Source: Firmicutes bacterium HGW-Firmicutes-8 | GTDB lineage: Bacteria > Bacillota > Thermincolia > Thermincolales > UBA2595 | NCBI GenBank assembly: GCA_002840165.1 | Contig: PGZN01000019.1 | Span: 1 to 39,094 of the forward strand | Length of the DNA: 39,094 bases | Reading direction: 5' to 3' | Shown here: one piece after another, positions 1-7,648 of the stretch | How the letters are laid out: each line of letters starts with the position of its first letter | Numbering within the stretch: the first letter of the stretch is position 1 | Program-made: the position numbers and the translations under genes | Notes under the pieces: generated by a model | The model's input: only the letters and a program-made list of their open reading frames with translations | Database searches by the model: none | Told to the model about the DNA's origin: nothing

Positions 1-209
1 GGTTAACAGGAATACGTGCTCGCAAAGGAAACATTAACCGGACATGTAGGGCTGGAGAAATTAATGCAAACCTCACTGCGAGAAGTACTAAAAGGTTACA
101 TGAATTGTAACTGATGACGGAGGGAGTATTCCTGAGGAGCCCGGTGCAGTAGTTCCGCACGCCGGGATCTGTGCGGGGGACGCCAGGTAACTGGCGTCGC
201 TACCGTGAC
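1..209 (+). mobile_element. 3' end of a group II intron (domains V and VI), truncated by window edge
   Basis: Positions 137-169 fold like group II domain V: the arms GAGCCCGGTGC and GCACGCCGGGATC pair around a 9-nt loop. The next hairpin, GACGCCAG-GTAA-CTGGCGTC (about 179-198), sits where domain VI belongs, and the intron would end near CTACCGTGAC at about 209. No reverse transcriptase reading frame is visible in the first 110 bases, so either the ORF lies to the left of the window or this is an ORF-less tail. The domain V differs in sequence from the complete intron at 5794-7712, so the two are different lineages. The 3' boundary is an estimate because no uninterrupted target is visible for comparison. 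Confidence 0.5.
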
Positions 210-579
210 GCGAAATATCCCCACTCACGAGTCTTTATATGATTTAAATGATAATTATGGATCAATCCCACAGCTTTTTTATAATTAATTGGGCATTTTA
301 ACCCCGGAAGTCTGCATTTCAAACCATTAAAGCCGCATTTCAGCCTTTTGACTTGAAATTGGACATATGGCCAAGCAGGAAAAATGTGGTTTGATGAAGA
401 ACATACTCGTAGGAACCAATCTGGGCCCCCAAAAAAACCGAACGCCTAAAAAATATCTTTTAGGCATCGACAACATAGTGATTATTCTTTGGTTGTTCTT
501 GGGTCGAAACACCTGGTTGGTAACAATATCTTCTAGTTAGACTAATATAGTAATAGGTTCTGCGAAAGGGGACGGATAT
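210..579. other. AT-rich spacer without a convincing gene
   Basis: This stretch holds the left triple repeat (299-348) and a 22-bp inverted repeat at about 445-467 (GCCTAAAA / TTTTAGGC). A 61-codon minus-strand frame lies over the repeat and has no recognisable family or good ribosome binding site. It may be debris of a mobile element, since it runs straight into the repeat array. No promoter of good quality was found for the small gene that follows. Confidence 0.4.
299..348 (-). repeat. Left array of three ~21-bp repeats (inverted partner at 5319-5368)
   Basis: Read on the minus strand, the array is three AAATGC-centred units spaced 21 bp apart: AAATGCGGCTTTAATGG, then AAATGCAGACTTCCGGGG, then AAATGC. 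It aligns without gaps to the plus-strand array at 5319-5368 at about 38 of 50 positions. Several short repeats at each end, inverted relative to each other, are typical of IS21-family termini. That makes a relic of such an element a reasonable but unproven explanation. Confidence 0.6.
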
Positions 580-876
580 ATGAAAAGAAAAAAATTATAC
601 ATATTTATTGGGATTATTTTGGTCATAATAATTTCCTATTACACTCTACTAACACCAGAAGGAGCCATCAGAAAATATGTATTTCTAAAAATCAATTTAG
701 CTGATGCGTTTACCCTAAAAATAAAACCCGGAGATTATAACGATCCGAAGTATGGGAAACAGTATTACGTTGAGGGTGTTGTTGATAGAAGATCAGGCGG
801 TACAGTAAACTTTTTTTATTTAAAGCAAAATAATTATGGAAGATGGTATGTAAATTCCAGTGGAAGTGGGCCATAA
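580..876 (+). CDS. Small membrane-anchored or secreted hypothetical protein
   Basis: Function not recognised. The 98-residue product starts with a positively charged stretch (MKRKK) and one hydrophobic segment at about residues 6-25, so it is probably anchored in the membrane by its N-terminus or exported. The remainder is a short, probably beta-rich domain with many Tyr and Gly, ending in SSGSGP. No cysteine follows the hydrophobic segment, so it is not an obvious lipoprotein. The start is supported by the purine-rich GGGGACGG about 7 bases upstream of ATG. It is very AT-rich, stands alone on the plus strand, and is followed about 105 bp later by a strong hairpin (981-1016). It is probably part of the acquired block. 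Confidence 0.55.
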   Translation: MKRKKLYIFIGIILVIIISYYTLLTPEGAIRKYVFLKINLADAFTLKIKPGDYNDPKYGKQYYVEGVVDRRSGGTVNFFYLKQNNYGRWYVNSSGSGP

Positions 877-980
877 TTCTTAAAGTTGAGTATTTGTAGT
901 TACTTAAGATATTGATAAAACAAATATTTTTTTTGAATTGTGTAATACAACTTCATGTTTGTCATAGGAATCCAGACAAA

Positions 981-1016
981 GCAAAGCAGCCCTGCTGCAA
1001 TGCCGGGCTGCTTTGC
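981..1016 (+). terminator. Perfect 12-bp hairpin, terminator-like
   Basis: GCAAAGCAGCCC (981-992) pairs perfectly with GGGCTGCTTTGC (1005-1016) around a 12-nt loop. It lies downstream of the small gene ending at 876 and upstream of lspA. The following bases (AACGTTTGTG) are only moderately T-rich, so termination efficiency is uncertain. Confidence 0.5.
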
Positions 1017-1150
1017 AACGTTTGTGTCTGACTGTTTCTCCGGGTTGTTAACAATAAGCTTGCTCAAGGCCGGAATCTGGGTCTGTAAATAAATTCGTAT
1101 TAATAAGAGGGTGAAAAGGAAGCCTACTGTTATTATATGGATGTGTTTAA

Positions 1151-1594
1151 ATGTTATTATGGAATTTAATGTTTCTATTTGTAGTTTTAATTGACCAGAC
1201 TACAAAATATTTAGTTATGAGTAAACTTCCATTAGGAGATTCATTTATAATAATAAACGATTTTATTTACTTATCACCAGTACAAAACAGGGGAATAACT
1301 TTAGGTGCATTTCAAAAAAGTTGGTATTTTTATTCAATCTTAATTCTAGTAATTCTTTGTGCCTTTTTTTGTTATGTTACCAAAAGTAAAAATACATATT
1401 TAAAATTATCCAGTACTTTAATAGCGGGTGGTTTCATCGGAAACCTTATAGATTTTTTTCTTAAGGGAAGTGTAATTGACTTTCTTAATATTAAAATCTT
1501 AAGTTTGACTTTTCCTAACACTAATTTTGCAGACATCTTTATTGTAGCTGGTATAACAGTATTTATTACGCATTTCATAAACAAAGAATCTTAA
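1151..1594 (+). CDS. lspA: Lipoprotein signal peptidase (signal peptidase II), accessory copy
   Basis: This integral membrane aspartyl protease cleaves the signal peptide of prolipoproteins after the lipidated cysteine has been modified. The 147-residue product is slightly shorter than usual and has four hydrophobic segments. Visible family motifs are DQTTK (D15), NRGITLGAF (46-54), GGFIGNLID (93-101) and the two expected catalytic aspartates in GSVIDF (D110) and NFADIF (D128). The usual Arg of GNLIDR is Phe here, a departure from most housekeeping enzymes. The codon before the ATG is a stop, which fixes the earliest start; the ribosome binding site (GGATGTG) is weak. Base composition is far more AT-rich than the core genes, and the gene sits beside an IS3 element. 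It is therefore probably an extra, transferred copy rather than the cell's main lspA. Confidence 0.85.
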   Translation: MLLWNLMFLFVVLIDQTTKYLVMSKLPLGDSFIIINDFIYLSPVQNRGITLGAFQKSWYFYSILILVILCAFFCYVTKSKNTYLKLSSTLIAGGFIGNLIDFFLKGSVIDFLNIKILSLTFPNTNFADIFIVAGITVFITHFINKES

Positions 1595-1786
1595 AAGCAT
1601 ACTAATAAATAGGAAATTAAATCATGATTAAGTTATTCTTTAGAACGATAAAGAACGGACTTCTATTATGATGTTTTGCCAGTGTAACGACCAAAGGTTG
1701 TAAGACCATGAATTATTCAGAAACAATGTTTATAATGCTCCCAAGAAGTGAGACACAAAATTGAAAAAGTAAGTTATACTGGAAAT

Positions 1787-2110
1787 ATGAATAAGAGAAA
1801 TCATTACTCACCCGAATTTAAAAGCATGGTCGTCCTGGAGGTGCTCCAGGAAGTCTTCACTATCAACGAAATCGCCGCTAAACACGGTATCAGCCCTGTT
1901 GTGATTAGCCGCTGGAAAAGCGAGTTTCTAGAACGAGCCTCAGAGGTGTTTAAGAAGGGCCCCTCTGCAGCCGAAAAGGAACTTCAAGAAAAGAACGAAA
2001 GAGTAGCTCAGTTGGAGCGTAAAATCGGTCAGCTCACCTATGAGGTGGACTGGCTCAAAAAAAAATCTGAAGAAATTGTCGGACCAGACTGGAAGAAAAG
2101 ATTTCGTTGA
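1787..2110 (+). CDS. IS3-family transposase OrfA (helix-turn-helix protein)
   Basis: OrfA supplies the DNA-binding N-terminal part of the IS3 transposase. The 107-residue product carries the usual helix-turn-helix near its start (EIAAKHGISPVVISRWK). A leucine-rich coiled coil follows, ending in the family motif IGQLTYEVDWLKKKSE at about residues 80-95. The ATG at 1787 matches the usual MxKRxxYSPEFK beginning; a GTG 39 bp upstream would only add atypical residues. OrfA overlaps orfB, but orfB lies in the +1 frame relative to orfA rather than the usual -1. The normal programmed -1 slip would therefore not join them, and an extra indel in the overlap is possible. Confidence 0.8.
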   Translation: MNKRNHYSPEFKSMVVLEVLQEVFTINEIAAKHGISPVVISRWKSEFLERASEVFKKGPSAAEKELQEKNERVAQLERKIGQLTYEVDWLKKKSEEIVGPDWKKRFR

Positions 2111-2938
2111 CCGTACTAATAAGCAAATCAGCATCAAGCGGCAGGCTGAATTATTAAACATCAATCGTACCGGTGTGTACCGCCAACCCACTACTCAGAA
2201 GTCCATCTCTGCTGAGGAGTTATTTATAATGCGCCGAATTGATGAGATTCACACTGCTCATCCCACATGGGGCTATCGAACCATCACAAAGATTCTGAGA
2301 CGGGATAATCATCTGGTGATTAACCGGAAAAAAGTGCGCCGGATGATGCGGGATATGGGATTTATACTATCTATCCCAAGCCCAACCTGAGTAAGCGGTA
2401 TCATGCTCAGTATGTTCGGCCATACCTGCTGAGAAACCTGACTATTGATCATCCAGATCAGGTCTGGGGTATAGATATTACATACATTCGGATGACCAAA
2501 GGCTTCATGTATCTGTTTATTATCATTGACTGGTACAGCCGGTGTATCGTTGATTTTGAGCTGTCTAGTACCTTGGATAAGTCATTTGTTTTAACCTGTC
2601 TTAAACGAGCCTTGAGCCGCCGCTGGCCGGAAATTATCAACAGTGACCAAGGCTGCCATTTTACCAATCCCGACTATCTTAATTTATTAGCATCTCAAAA
2701 AGTAAAAATCTCTATGGACGGTAAGGGTCAAGCGTTGGATAATGTGAGAACAGAGCGGTTTTTCCGGACACTGAAATATGACTGCATTTACATCAATGAA
2801 TTCAACAGTCCCCATGAGTTGAGAATTGCTTTAAATCAATACATGCAAGAGTATAATACCTATCGTCCCCACTCTTCCATAGGAGACCAATGCCCGGCCC
2901 AGGTCTATGGCAGTCAGCAGCATCAAGAAGTCGCCTAA
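2040..2938 (+). pseudogene. IS3-family transposase OrfB (DDE integrase), frameshifted
   Basis: OrfB is the catalytic DDE recombinase of the element. The first part, 2040-2390, runs from the overlap through DRTNKQISIKRQAELL and an HTPTWGYR-like motif (AHPTWGYRTI). It then runs into a stop after MGFILSIPSPT. The rest is open in another frame from about 2369 (IYPKPNLSKRYH) to 2938. It carries the first Asp (VWGIDITYI), second Asp (INSDQGCHF) and the Glu region (ALDNVRTERFFRTLKY), ending with the YNTYRPHSSI motif. Loss of one base around 2365-2369 explains the break, since the intact family reads MG-x-x-x-IYPKPNLSKR. Expression as a whole transposase is therefore not expected. Confidence 0.85.
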
Positions 2939-3047
2939 AAATACAAGCACGGAAAGGAGGATAACTTACAAAATATTTTCCGTGTCTTGACAACGGGGGG
3001 CATTATAGTTCACCTCACTATCCAGGGTGGATATTTTTTATAATTGT

Positions 3048-3104
3048 ATGGTCGAGCGTAACCACCTGGAACTGACCGTTAGACGCCAATCCGGGACTCC
3101 TTGA
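3048..3104 (+). pseudogene. Possible remnant of a second IS3-type orfB
   Basis: A 19-codon frame reads MVERNHLELTVRRQSGTP and stops. Its first part resembles the start of IS3-family OrfB proteins (consensus-like LVxRxHPxLSxxRQCELL). It lies 45 bp outside the right end of the IS3 copy and on the same strand, so it is not part of that copy. The fragment is too short to be certain, and the next 100 bp contain no further recognisable piece. Confidence 0.25.
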
Positions 3105-3208
3105 AACTAACTAACCAGCGTATATTACAAGCCTTCTTTTCAGGAAGACTAAATATTGGATTTATGCATTGGATCAGATGAAATCTATCCTCGGTGGCCG
3201 CATTATGG

Positions 3209-3691
3209 TTACCGGCGAATAAATTTGAACTTGTGAACATGGGTCGCATAGCTATTTCTGAATATATAGTTTAAAAAGAATAAAATGATCATTATTAAAC
3301 ATGTAATAGCAAGTGCAATTTCCTGTTGAATCACAATAGTTAAAGGCTGGTATGTGGCTCCATCAAAATATGTTTTTCCATTTCCCATGTAATTTGATAA
3401 CGTAATTGAGGATAACCTTATCATAGGAATAGATATAAAACAAATTATTAGTAACTCTATTTTTCTTTTAGCATTATTGACTACAAAAGAATAACGAAAA
3501 TATAAAACAAAGTAAACAGATAATGCACTGTTAAAGAAAAATAGAGTTATATCATTATGGCTAAAAACACCATGGTTTAAAATAAGTAACCAAATTAATT
3601 GTTTTATTTCTGTAGTAATATAAAATATGAATTCAGGAATTAGTATTAAATTAATGATAGTTATCATATATTTTAAAGGATTAGTTTTCAT
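3209..3691 (-). CDS. Hypothetical membrane protein, four predicted helices
   Basis: Function not recognised. The 160-residue product has four hydrophobic stretches, at about residues 8-26, 50-70, 80-97 and 125-148, and a basic C-terminus (HKFKFIRR). It is the last of three minus-strand genes and is separated from the upstream gene by a hairpin (3712-3752). The ribosome binding site is modest (AGGTAGG about 6 bases before ATG). Like its neighbours it is strongly AT-rich. No catalytic motif is visible, so a structural, transport-accessory or immunity-like role cannot be told apart. Confidence 0.5.
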   Translation of the reverse strand: MKTNPLKYMITIINLILIPEFIFYITTEIKQLIWLLILNHGVFSHNDITLFFFNSALSVYFVLYFRYSFVVNNAKRKIELLIICFISIPMIRLSSITLSNYMGNGKTYFDGATYQPLTIVIQQEIALAITCLIMIILFFLNYIFRNSYATHVHKFKFIRR

Positions 3692-3711
3692 TGTAACCTA
3701 CCTATTATAAG

Positions 3712-3752
3712 CCGTTAAGCTGCACTTTGAATTAACAAAGGCAGCTTAACGG
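3712..3752. terminator. 12-bp intergenic hairpin between two minus-strand genes
   Basis: CCGTTAAGCTGC (3712-3723) pairs perfectly with GCAGCTTAACGG (3741-3752) around a 17-nt loop. On the minus strand it begins 6 bp after the stop codon of the 3759-4337 gene. The T-rich tract lies on its plus-strand side (3755-3766), so as a minus-strand element it may be a processing or attenuation hairpin rather than a classical terminator. Confidence 0.5.
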
Positions 3753-3758
3753 AAATTT

Positions 3759-4337
3759 TTATTTTTCTGCTGTTAATGTATGTGTTGTTGAATCAAGGTC
3801 TGGTATGGATTCAAATTGAACTATTTTCCATTTCCCATTTTCCTTTGTAAGTGTTGCTGTATCAGTAATATTGCCTTCCATCTTATCAAGATAGTATTTA
3901 CCATTTTGGTTTACTCGATCTATCAAATACTTTGTAAGAATTGCGGTTACAGTAGCAGTATTGCCATTAATCGAAAAATCTTTAATTTCAATATTTGATA
4001 TCCCAGCTTCAACACAATCTGGTCCATCCTGTACGTTTGTAACTTGGTCATCAATCCATGCTTTCTTAATTTTTTCTACATACTTGTTGTCAAAAACATC
4101 ATTTAAATTATCATGATGCTTTTTCATAATGTTTTCTTTATTACTATTTAATATACCCTGTTTATCGCTCGTTTTACAATCGACATAAGCTTTATCAGCG
4201 ATAGTGCTAGCATTTATTAATACATTTTTAATAGCGTCCAGTTCTTTTTCATTTGATGATGTAGCATTTACTCCTATAACTGCTATGCTTATTAACGTAA
4301 TAGTAATCAGCGCAACCAATAAACTAAATTTTTTCAT
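3759..4337 (-). CDS. Secreted hypothetical protein with an NTF2-like appearance
   Basis: The 192-residue product has a clear signal peptide: a KK start, a hydrophobic core to about residue 22, and a likely cleavage near VNA-TS. The mature part has a helical first half (KELDAIKNVLINASTIADKA). A beta-rich second half ends with TATLTKENGKWKIVQFES, which resembles the last strands of NTF2-like or DUF4878-type exported domains. No active-site residues can be assigned. Two cysteines (CKTS, PDCVE) could form a disulphide. The ribosome binding site GAGGAGG precedes the ATG at good spacing. The gene follows the amidase-like gene by 39 bp on the same strand, so the two are probably co-transcribed and act outside the cell. 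Confidence 0.6.
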   Translation of the reverse strand: MKKFSLLVALITITLISIAVIGVNATSSNEKELDAIKNVLINASTIADKAYVDCKTSDKQGILNSNKENIMKKHHDNLNDVFDNKYVEKIKKAWIDDQVTNVQDGPDCVEAGISNIEIKDFSINGNTATVTAILTKYLIDRVNQNGKYYLDKMEGNITDTATLTKENGKWKIVQFESIPDLDSTTHTLTAEK

Positions 4338-4376
4338 ATTACTTCCTCCTCTTAATAATTAACGTATGGATACAAA

Positions 4377-5021
4377 TTAAAAACTAGAGTATAGATGAAC
4401 AGGTTTGATTGTTGTCGTACTTCTATTTGTATTATAATAATTTAATGTCCAAATTGCATGTTGACGGTCATATGTGTGCTGATCAATTAATGCTCCTGAG
4501 CTCTTAGAAACAGGATCAGTTCCATCCACAACATAAATAGATGCATGGTCTGCGTTACCATCCGATGTCCAGTCATAAAAAATTATATCACCTTTGGAAA
4601 CTCCACTAGGATAGTTGACGGTAGTAGTTCCACTGTATCTAGTAGTTGCCATACCTCGGTAAGGATTGGTATAAAGAAATGAAAATGCATATAACCGATC
4701 AGCCACACTCCATGTATTAGAATTAGTACTAGTACTTGCTTTATACCACCAGGCATAATTGTCCGTTGCTGGTAAGCTGGTATTGGCATAAGGCCAGCCA
4801 CCAGCATATAAACATTGAGACACAAAATTTGTGCAATCTGAATAGTAATATTTGTACGCAGGATTATAATTTAAGACATATTTTTCTGCATACGATATCG
4901 CTTTAGAGGCACTATAAGAACCTGAACCTGTTGGGGTTGCTGCTAGTACAGGAGGTACAATAGTTAAAGCAATCATGCATGCTACAAGTATTACGGTTAA
5001 CTTTTTTTTCATTTGAAACAT
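4377..5021 (-). CDS. Secreted amidase-like (NlpC/P60-related) protein
   Basis: This is an exported protein of the putative-amidase family (Amidase_6 type), predicted to act on cell-wall peptide or related amide bonds. From the chosen start it has 214 residues. A signal peptide (KKK, a hydrophobic core, PPVLA-ATP) is followed by one catalytic domain. The likely nucleophile is the Cys of SDCTNFVSQC at about residue 63. The expected His follows in GNADHASIYV at about 159, with further polar residues in DQHTYDRQHAIW. The KGDIIFYDW segment is typical of the family. An upstream GTG is in frame, but GAGGAG lies 8 bases before the ATG at 5021, so that start is preferred. It leads a three-gene minus-strand group. 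Substrate and partner are unknown. Confidence 0.75.
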   Translation of the reverse strand: MFQMKKKLTVILVACMIALTIVPPVLAATPTGSGSYSASKAISYAEKYVLNYNPAYKYYYSDCTNFVSQCLYAGGWPYANTSLPATDNYAWWYKASTSTNSNTWSVADRLYAFSFLYTNPYRGMATTRYSGTTTVNYPSGVSKGDIIFYDWTSDGNADHASIYVVDGTDPVSKSSGALIDQHTYDRQHAIWTLNYYNTNRSTTTIKPVHLYSSF

Positions 5022-5318
5022 TTTTATCACTCCTCGTATTATTTTTCATTTTGTTGTCCTACCGATAATTCTTTACTTAATTAACTAAGTTCATAAACCA
5101 CCTCACTCTGAAAATACTAATTACCGTATTAAAAACGCAACTTATTCAGTTGCATACAAAAAATGGACAAAGTTGAAAAAAACAGAGCACAGGAACTTTC
5201 TTGTTTTTTTTACATTCTAGTATACTTAAAACCACTCCGAATTTCGTAAATATTTAAATAGGGTTAACTTGAATAGTATATATTAACTATTAAGTTTAAA
5301 ATATCCTGCCAGACTGGT

Positions 5319-5368
5319 ATATAATGCGGGTTTCGTGGGTTAAAATGCGGTTTTCACGGTTTAAAATG
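5319..5368 (+). repeat. Right array of three ~21-bp repeats (inverted partner at 299-348)
   Basis: The units are AATGCGGGTTTCGTGGGTTA, then AATGCGGTTTTCACGGTTTA, then AATGC, with a 21-bp period. The array is the inverted counterpart of 299-348. The enclosed DNA is the AT-rich block carrying lspA, the IS3 copy and the secreted proteins. The array resembles the multiple terminal repeats of IS21-type elements, but no istA or istB gene lies between the two arrays. Confidence 0.6.
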
Positions 5369-5462
5369 CAAAAAACTGTAAATTCATAAACTAGGTTCCC
5401 AAATTATATACTAAATCCCAAATTAATTAAAATATGATTATTCCGGCGTAAACCGGCCCCTC

Positions 5463-5520
5463 GTATCCGTGTGAATCTTAGCTAAATCCGCGTTTTCCGC
5501 GTAATCCGCGACTGTTTTTT
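5463..5520 (+). repeat. Degenerate TCCGTGT / TCCGCG dispersed repeat
   Basis: A run of 8-10-bp units built on ATCCGTGT and ATCCGCGT ends in CGACTGTTTTTT. The same type of unit recurs at 5754-5793, 18158-18207, 18421-18480, 18549-18593 and 38909-38945. It has no coding character. The T-rich end is a constant part of the repeat rather than an obvious terminator. Confidence 0.6.
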
Positions 5521-5522
5521 CT

Positions 5523-5630
5523 CTTTCAGTGAAACCCGGTTTAGCTGCAAATTGCACTTCTATTGAGTAGAAAGATAAACCTGTATGCCCCGTGACAGGT
5601 TTTTTAATTTGTATAAATATTTATTTTAGT
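5523..5630 (+). repeat. ~110-bp dispersed repeat, copy A
   Basis: From CTTTCAGT to TTTTAGT this stretch aligns with 18299-18410. The best-conserved part is GCTGCAA followed by CACTTCTxTTGAGTAG and a T-rich 3' end. Within it ACCTGT (5579-5584) pairs with ACAGGT (5595-5600), followed by a T run, so it could work as a small terminator. It could be a decayed miniature element or a small structured RNA; nothing in the sequence decides between them. Confidence 0.5.
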
Positions 5631-5673
5631 ATCTGCCACACTTGGTGAGAACGCTTCACTATGATTTGCTGAT

Positions 5674-5793
5674 TTCTCTCTGTGCCCTCTAACTCAACCT
5701 CTGTGAACTCTGTGTCTTCTTTTCCCCCTGATACCCGACACCCTTCGTATCCATGTAAATCTATGCTAAATCCGTGTTAATCCGTGAAATCCG
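5674..5793 (+). repeat. CTCTGTG and TCCGTG repeat mosaic, interrupted by the intron
   Basis: Positions 5674-5724 carry CTCTGTG-type units; their reverse complement (GAAGACACAGAG and CACAGAGAGAAATCA) recurs at 38478-38538. Positions 5754-5793 carry TCCGTG-type units ending GTGAAATCCG. The expected continuation of this repeat, TGGCTxTTTTTT, is found at 7713, immediately after the group II intron. The spacer from 5022 to 5793 holds no gene that I can recognise. Confidence 0.6.
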
Positions 5794-6282
5794 GAAGCGA
5801 CCGGGCAAGGTCGTGAAATTTAACGGGTGTAAACCCCGTCTGGTAAGGCTTTAGCCAAGTCACCAGTAGCGAGTCTTGGGTCTGGTGGAGTAATCCAACA
5901 GGCTAAGCGTAGACAGTTAGGTAGTAGGCCTGAAAGTGATTGAGCCCCGAAATCGCGAAGTAATTGAGAAGGTCGACGGTGTCGGATGTCTGGAAGACAA
6001 CATCCTGTGTGGCGTCACGGTTAGTCAAACAGGGCTTCTCCGGGGTCAAAGAGCCAGGCATGCTATACAATGACTTCACGGCAACCCGGGAGACCCTGTT
6101 AGCTCTTCCAAAAGGGAGTATGACAAACAACCGATACAAAGGGAGGATGTCAAATGGCAGACAGGGAGTCGGATAGTCCGCGTAGTACCTATGAAGTCGG
6201 GCAACGCTGACGGAGGGAAGGCGGCTACGCATTACCACTCTTGGTAAGGAAACATTTGCTACACGCAGAGGTAGGATGCAAA

Positions 6283-7581
6283 ATGGAAACAAAATTGGCA
6301 AGAATAAGAGAAATCTCAGAGCAATGCCCGAATGAAGTATTTACGTCAATTTGCCATTTCATGAACGAGGAAATGCTTTTGCAATGTCACAATGAACTTG
6401 ATGGCAATAAGGCTGCGGGGATTGACAAGACGACGAAAGCCGAGTACGCAAAGAACCTGGAGGAAAACATCAAAGAACTGGTGGGACGCCTCAAGAAGAA
6501 AGCATACAGGCCCCAACCGGTAAGAAGAGCATACATTCCCAAGGGTAACGGTAAAATGAGGCCACTCGGCATCCCAGCATACGAAGATAAAATAGTCCAG
6601 CTGGGAATGAATAAAATCCTGCAGGCTATTTACGAGCCGCTGTTTCTCGACCTATCTTACGGATTCAGGCCGGGAAGGGGCTGCCACGATGCTCTCAAGG
6701 CGCTTAACCGCACCATCGAAAAAGGTAAAACCAATTACGTAGTGGAAGTGGATATACGGGGTTTCTTTGACCATGTAGACCATAGCTGGTTACTGAAGTT
6801 TATTGGCCATAAGATAAGTGACCCTAACATCAAGAGATACATTGTCCGCTTTTTGAAAGCCGGAATAATGGAAAACGGCGCAATAGACGCAAATGATGAA
6901 GGGACACCCCAGGGAGCTATTATATCCCCAACCCTGGCAAACGTATATTTACACTACGTACTTGACCTCTGGTTTGACAAGGCAGTAAAGAAGAACTGCA
7001 GGGGGCAAGCGGAAATGATTAGATATGCGGATGATTTTGTATGCTGCTTCCAATACAAAAACGAAGCAGAAAAGTTCCTTGGTAGCTTAAAGGAACGGCT
7101 GGCAAAATTCAACCTGGAAATTGCAGAAGACAAAACGAAAATCCTGATGTTCGGACGATATGCAGAGCAAATGTGCCATGAAAGGGGCATGCAGAAACCT
7201 GAAACATTCGACTTCCTCGGGTTTACACATCGCTGTGGCAAGAGTAGGAACGGGAAGTTCAGAATTAAGCGCAAAACCTGCAGTAAGAAATTTGGCGAAA
7301 AGGTCAAGACGTTCAAGAACTGGATGAAAACTGCTAGGCACGAAAAGGTAGAAAACATCATGAAAACGGTTGCAGCAAAACTAAGAGGACACTATTTATA
7401 CTACGGTGTCACAGATAATCGTGAAATGCTAAGGAAGTTCAGGAACGTCGCTGTGTTGACCATATTTAAGTGGTTAAACCGTCGCAGTCAACGCAAGAGC
7501 TTCACTTTCGACAAGTTTGAACTATTGCTGAAGAAGTACAAACTTCCCTATCCACGAATCTACGTGAACATATACGGGTAA
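6283..7581 (+). CDS. ltrA: Group II intron reverse transcriptase/maturase
   Basis: This protein helps the intron RNA fold and splice, and copies it into DNA at new sites. The 432-residue product has the RT domain with fingers motifs ([20 protein letters not shown]), [45 protein letters not shown] and the active site YADD at 248-251. The maturase domain follows from about residue 310 ([11 protein letters not shown]...), with [13 protein letters not shown] as part of domain X. No HNH endonuclease follows domain X, so it probably uses nicked or replicating DNA as primer. An in-frame TTG lies 42 bp upstream, but the ATG at 6283 has a purine-rich site (GAGGTAGG) at good distance and matches the usual start. 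The frame is intact. Confidence 0.9.
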   Translation: METKLARIREISEQCPNEVFTSICHFMNEEMLLQCHNELDGNKAAGIDKTTKAEYAKNLEENIKELVGRLKKKAYRPQPVRRAYIPKGNGKMRPLGIPAYEDKIVQLGMNKILQAIYEPLFLDLSYGFRPGRGCHDALKALNRTIEKGKTNYVVEVDIRGFFDHVDHSWLLKFIGHKISDPNIKRYIVRFLKAGIMENGAIDANDEGTPQGAIISPTLANVYLHYVLDLWFDKAVKKNCRGQAEMIRYADDFVCCFQYKNEAEKFLGSLKERLAKFNLEIAEDKTKILMFGRYAEQMCHERGMQKPETFDFLGFTHRCGKSRNGKFRIKRKTCSKKFGEKVKTFKNWMKTARHEKVENIMKTVAAKLRGHYLYYGVTDNREMLRKFRNVAVLTIFKWLNRRSQRKSFTFDKFELLLKKYKLPYPRIYVNIYG

Positions 7582-7613
7582 ATGCTCAATGATTACTCGA
7601 ATGGTAATGGTGA

Positions 7614-7648
7614 GGAGCCGTATGCCTTAATTGGGCACGTACGGATCT
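7614..7648 (+). ncRNA. Group II intron domain V
   Basis: GAGCCGTATGC pairs with GCACGTACGGATC around a short loop, the classic catalytic hairpin of group II introns (GAGCCGUAUGC...GCACGUACGGUUC). It lies 33 bp after the maturase stop codon and 64 bp before the proposed 3' splice site. Confidence 0.85.

Larger units (their letters stand above)
1736..3002 (+). mobile_element. IS3-family insertion sequence (defective), about 1.27 kb
   Basis: The element has orfA and orfB of the IS3 type. Imperfect terminal inverted repeats are visible: left TGCTCCCAAGAAGTGAGACAC (from 1736) and right GTGTCTTGACAACGGGGGGCA (to 3002) match at the outer end (TGCxCCC) and again at GACAC. The ends begin TG and end CA, as usual in this family. 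TATA at 1731-1734 and again at 3004-3007 could be a 4-bp target duplication, but the AT-rich symmetry makes the exact edges uncertain by one or two bases. The transposase reading frame is broken inside orfB, so this copy should not move on its own. Confidence 0.8.

Noticed and set aside
327-512. 61-codon minus-strand frame over the left repeat array
   Set aside because: No family resemblance, no good ribosome binding site, and it reads into the repeat. Treated as chance or element debris.
1731-1736. TATAAT as a -10 promoter element
   Set aside because: It coincides with the left edge of the IS3 element and has no -35 box at the right distance.
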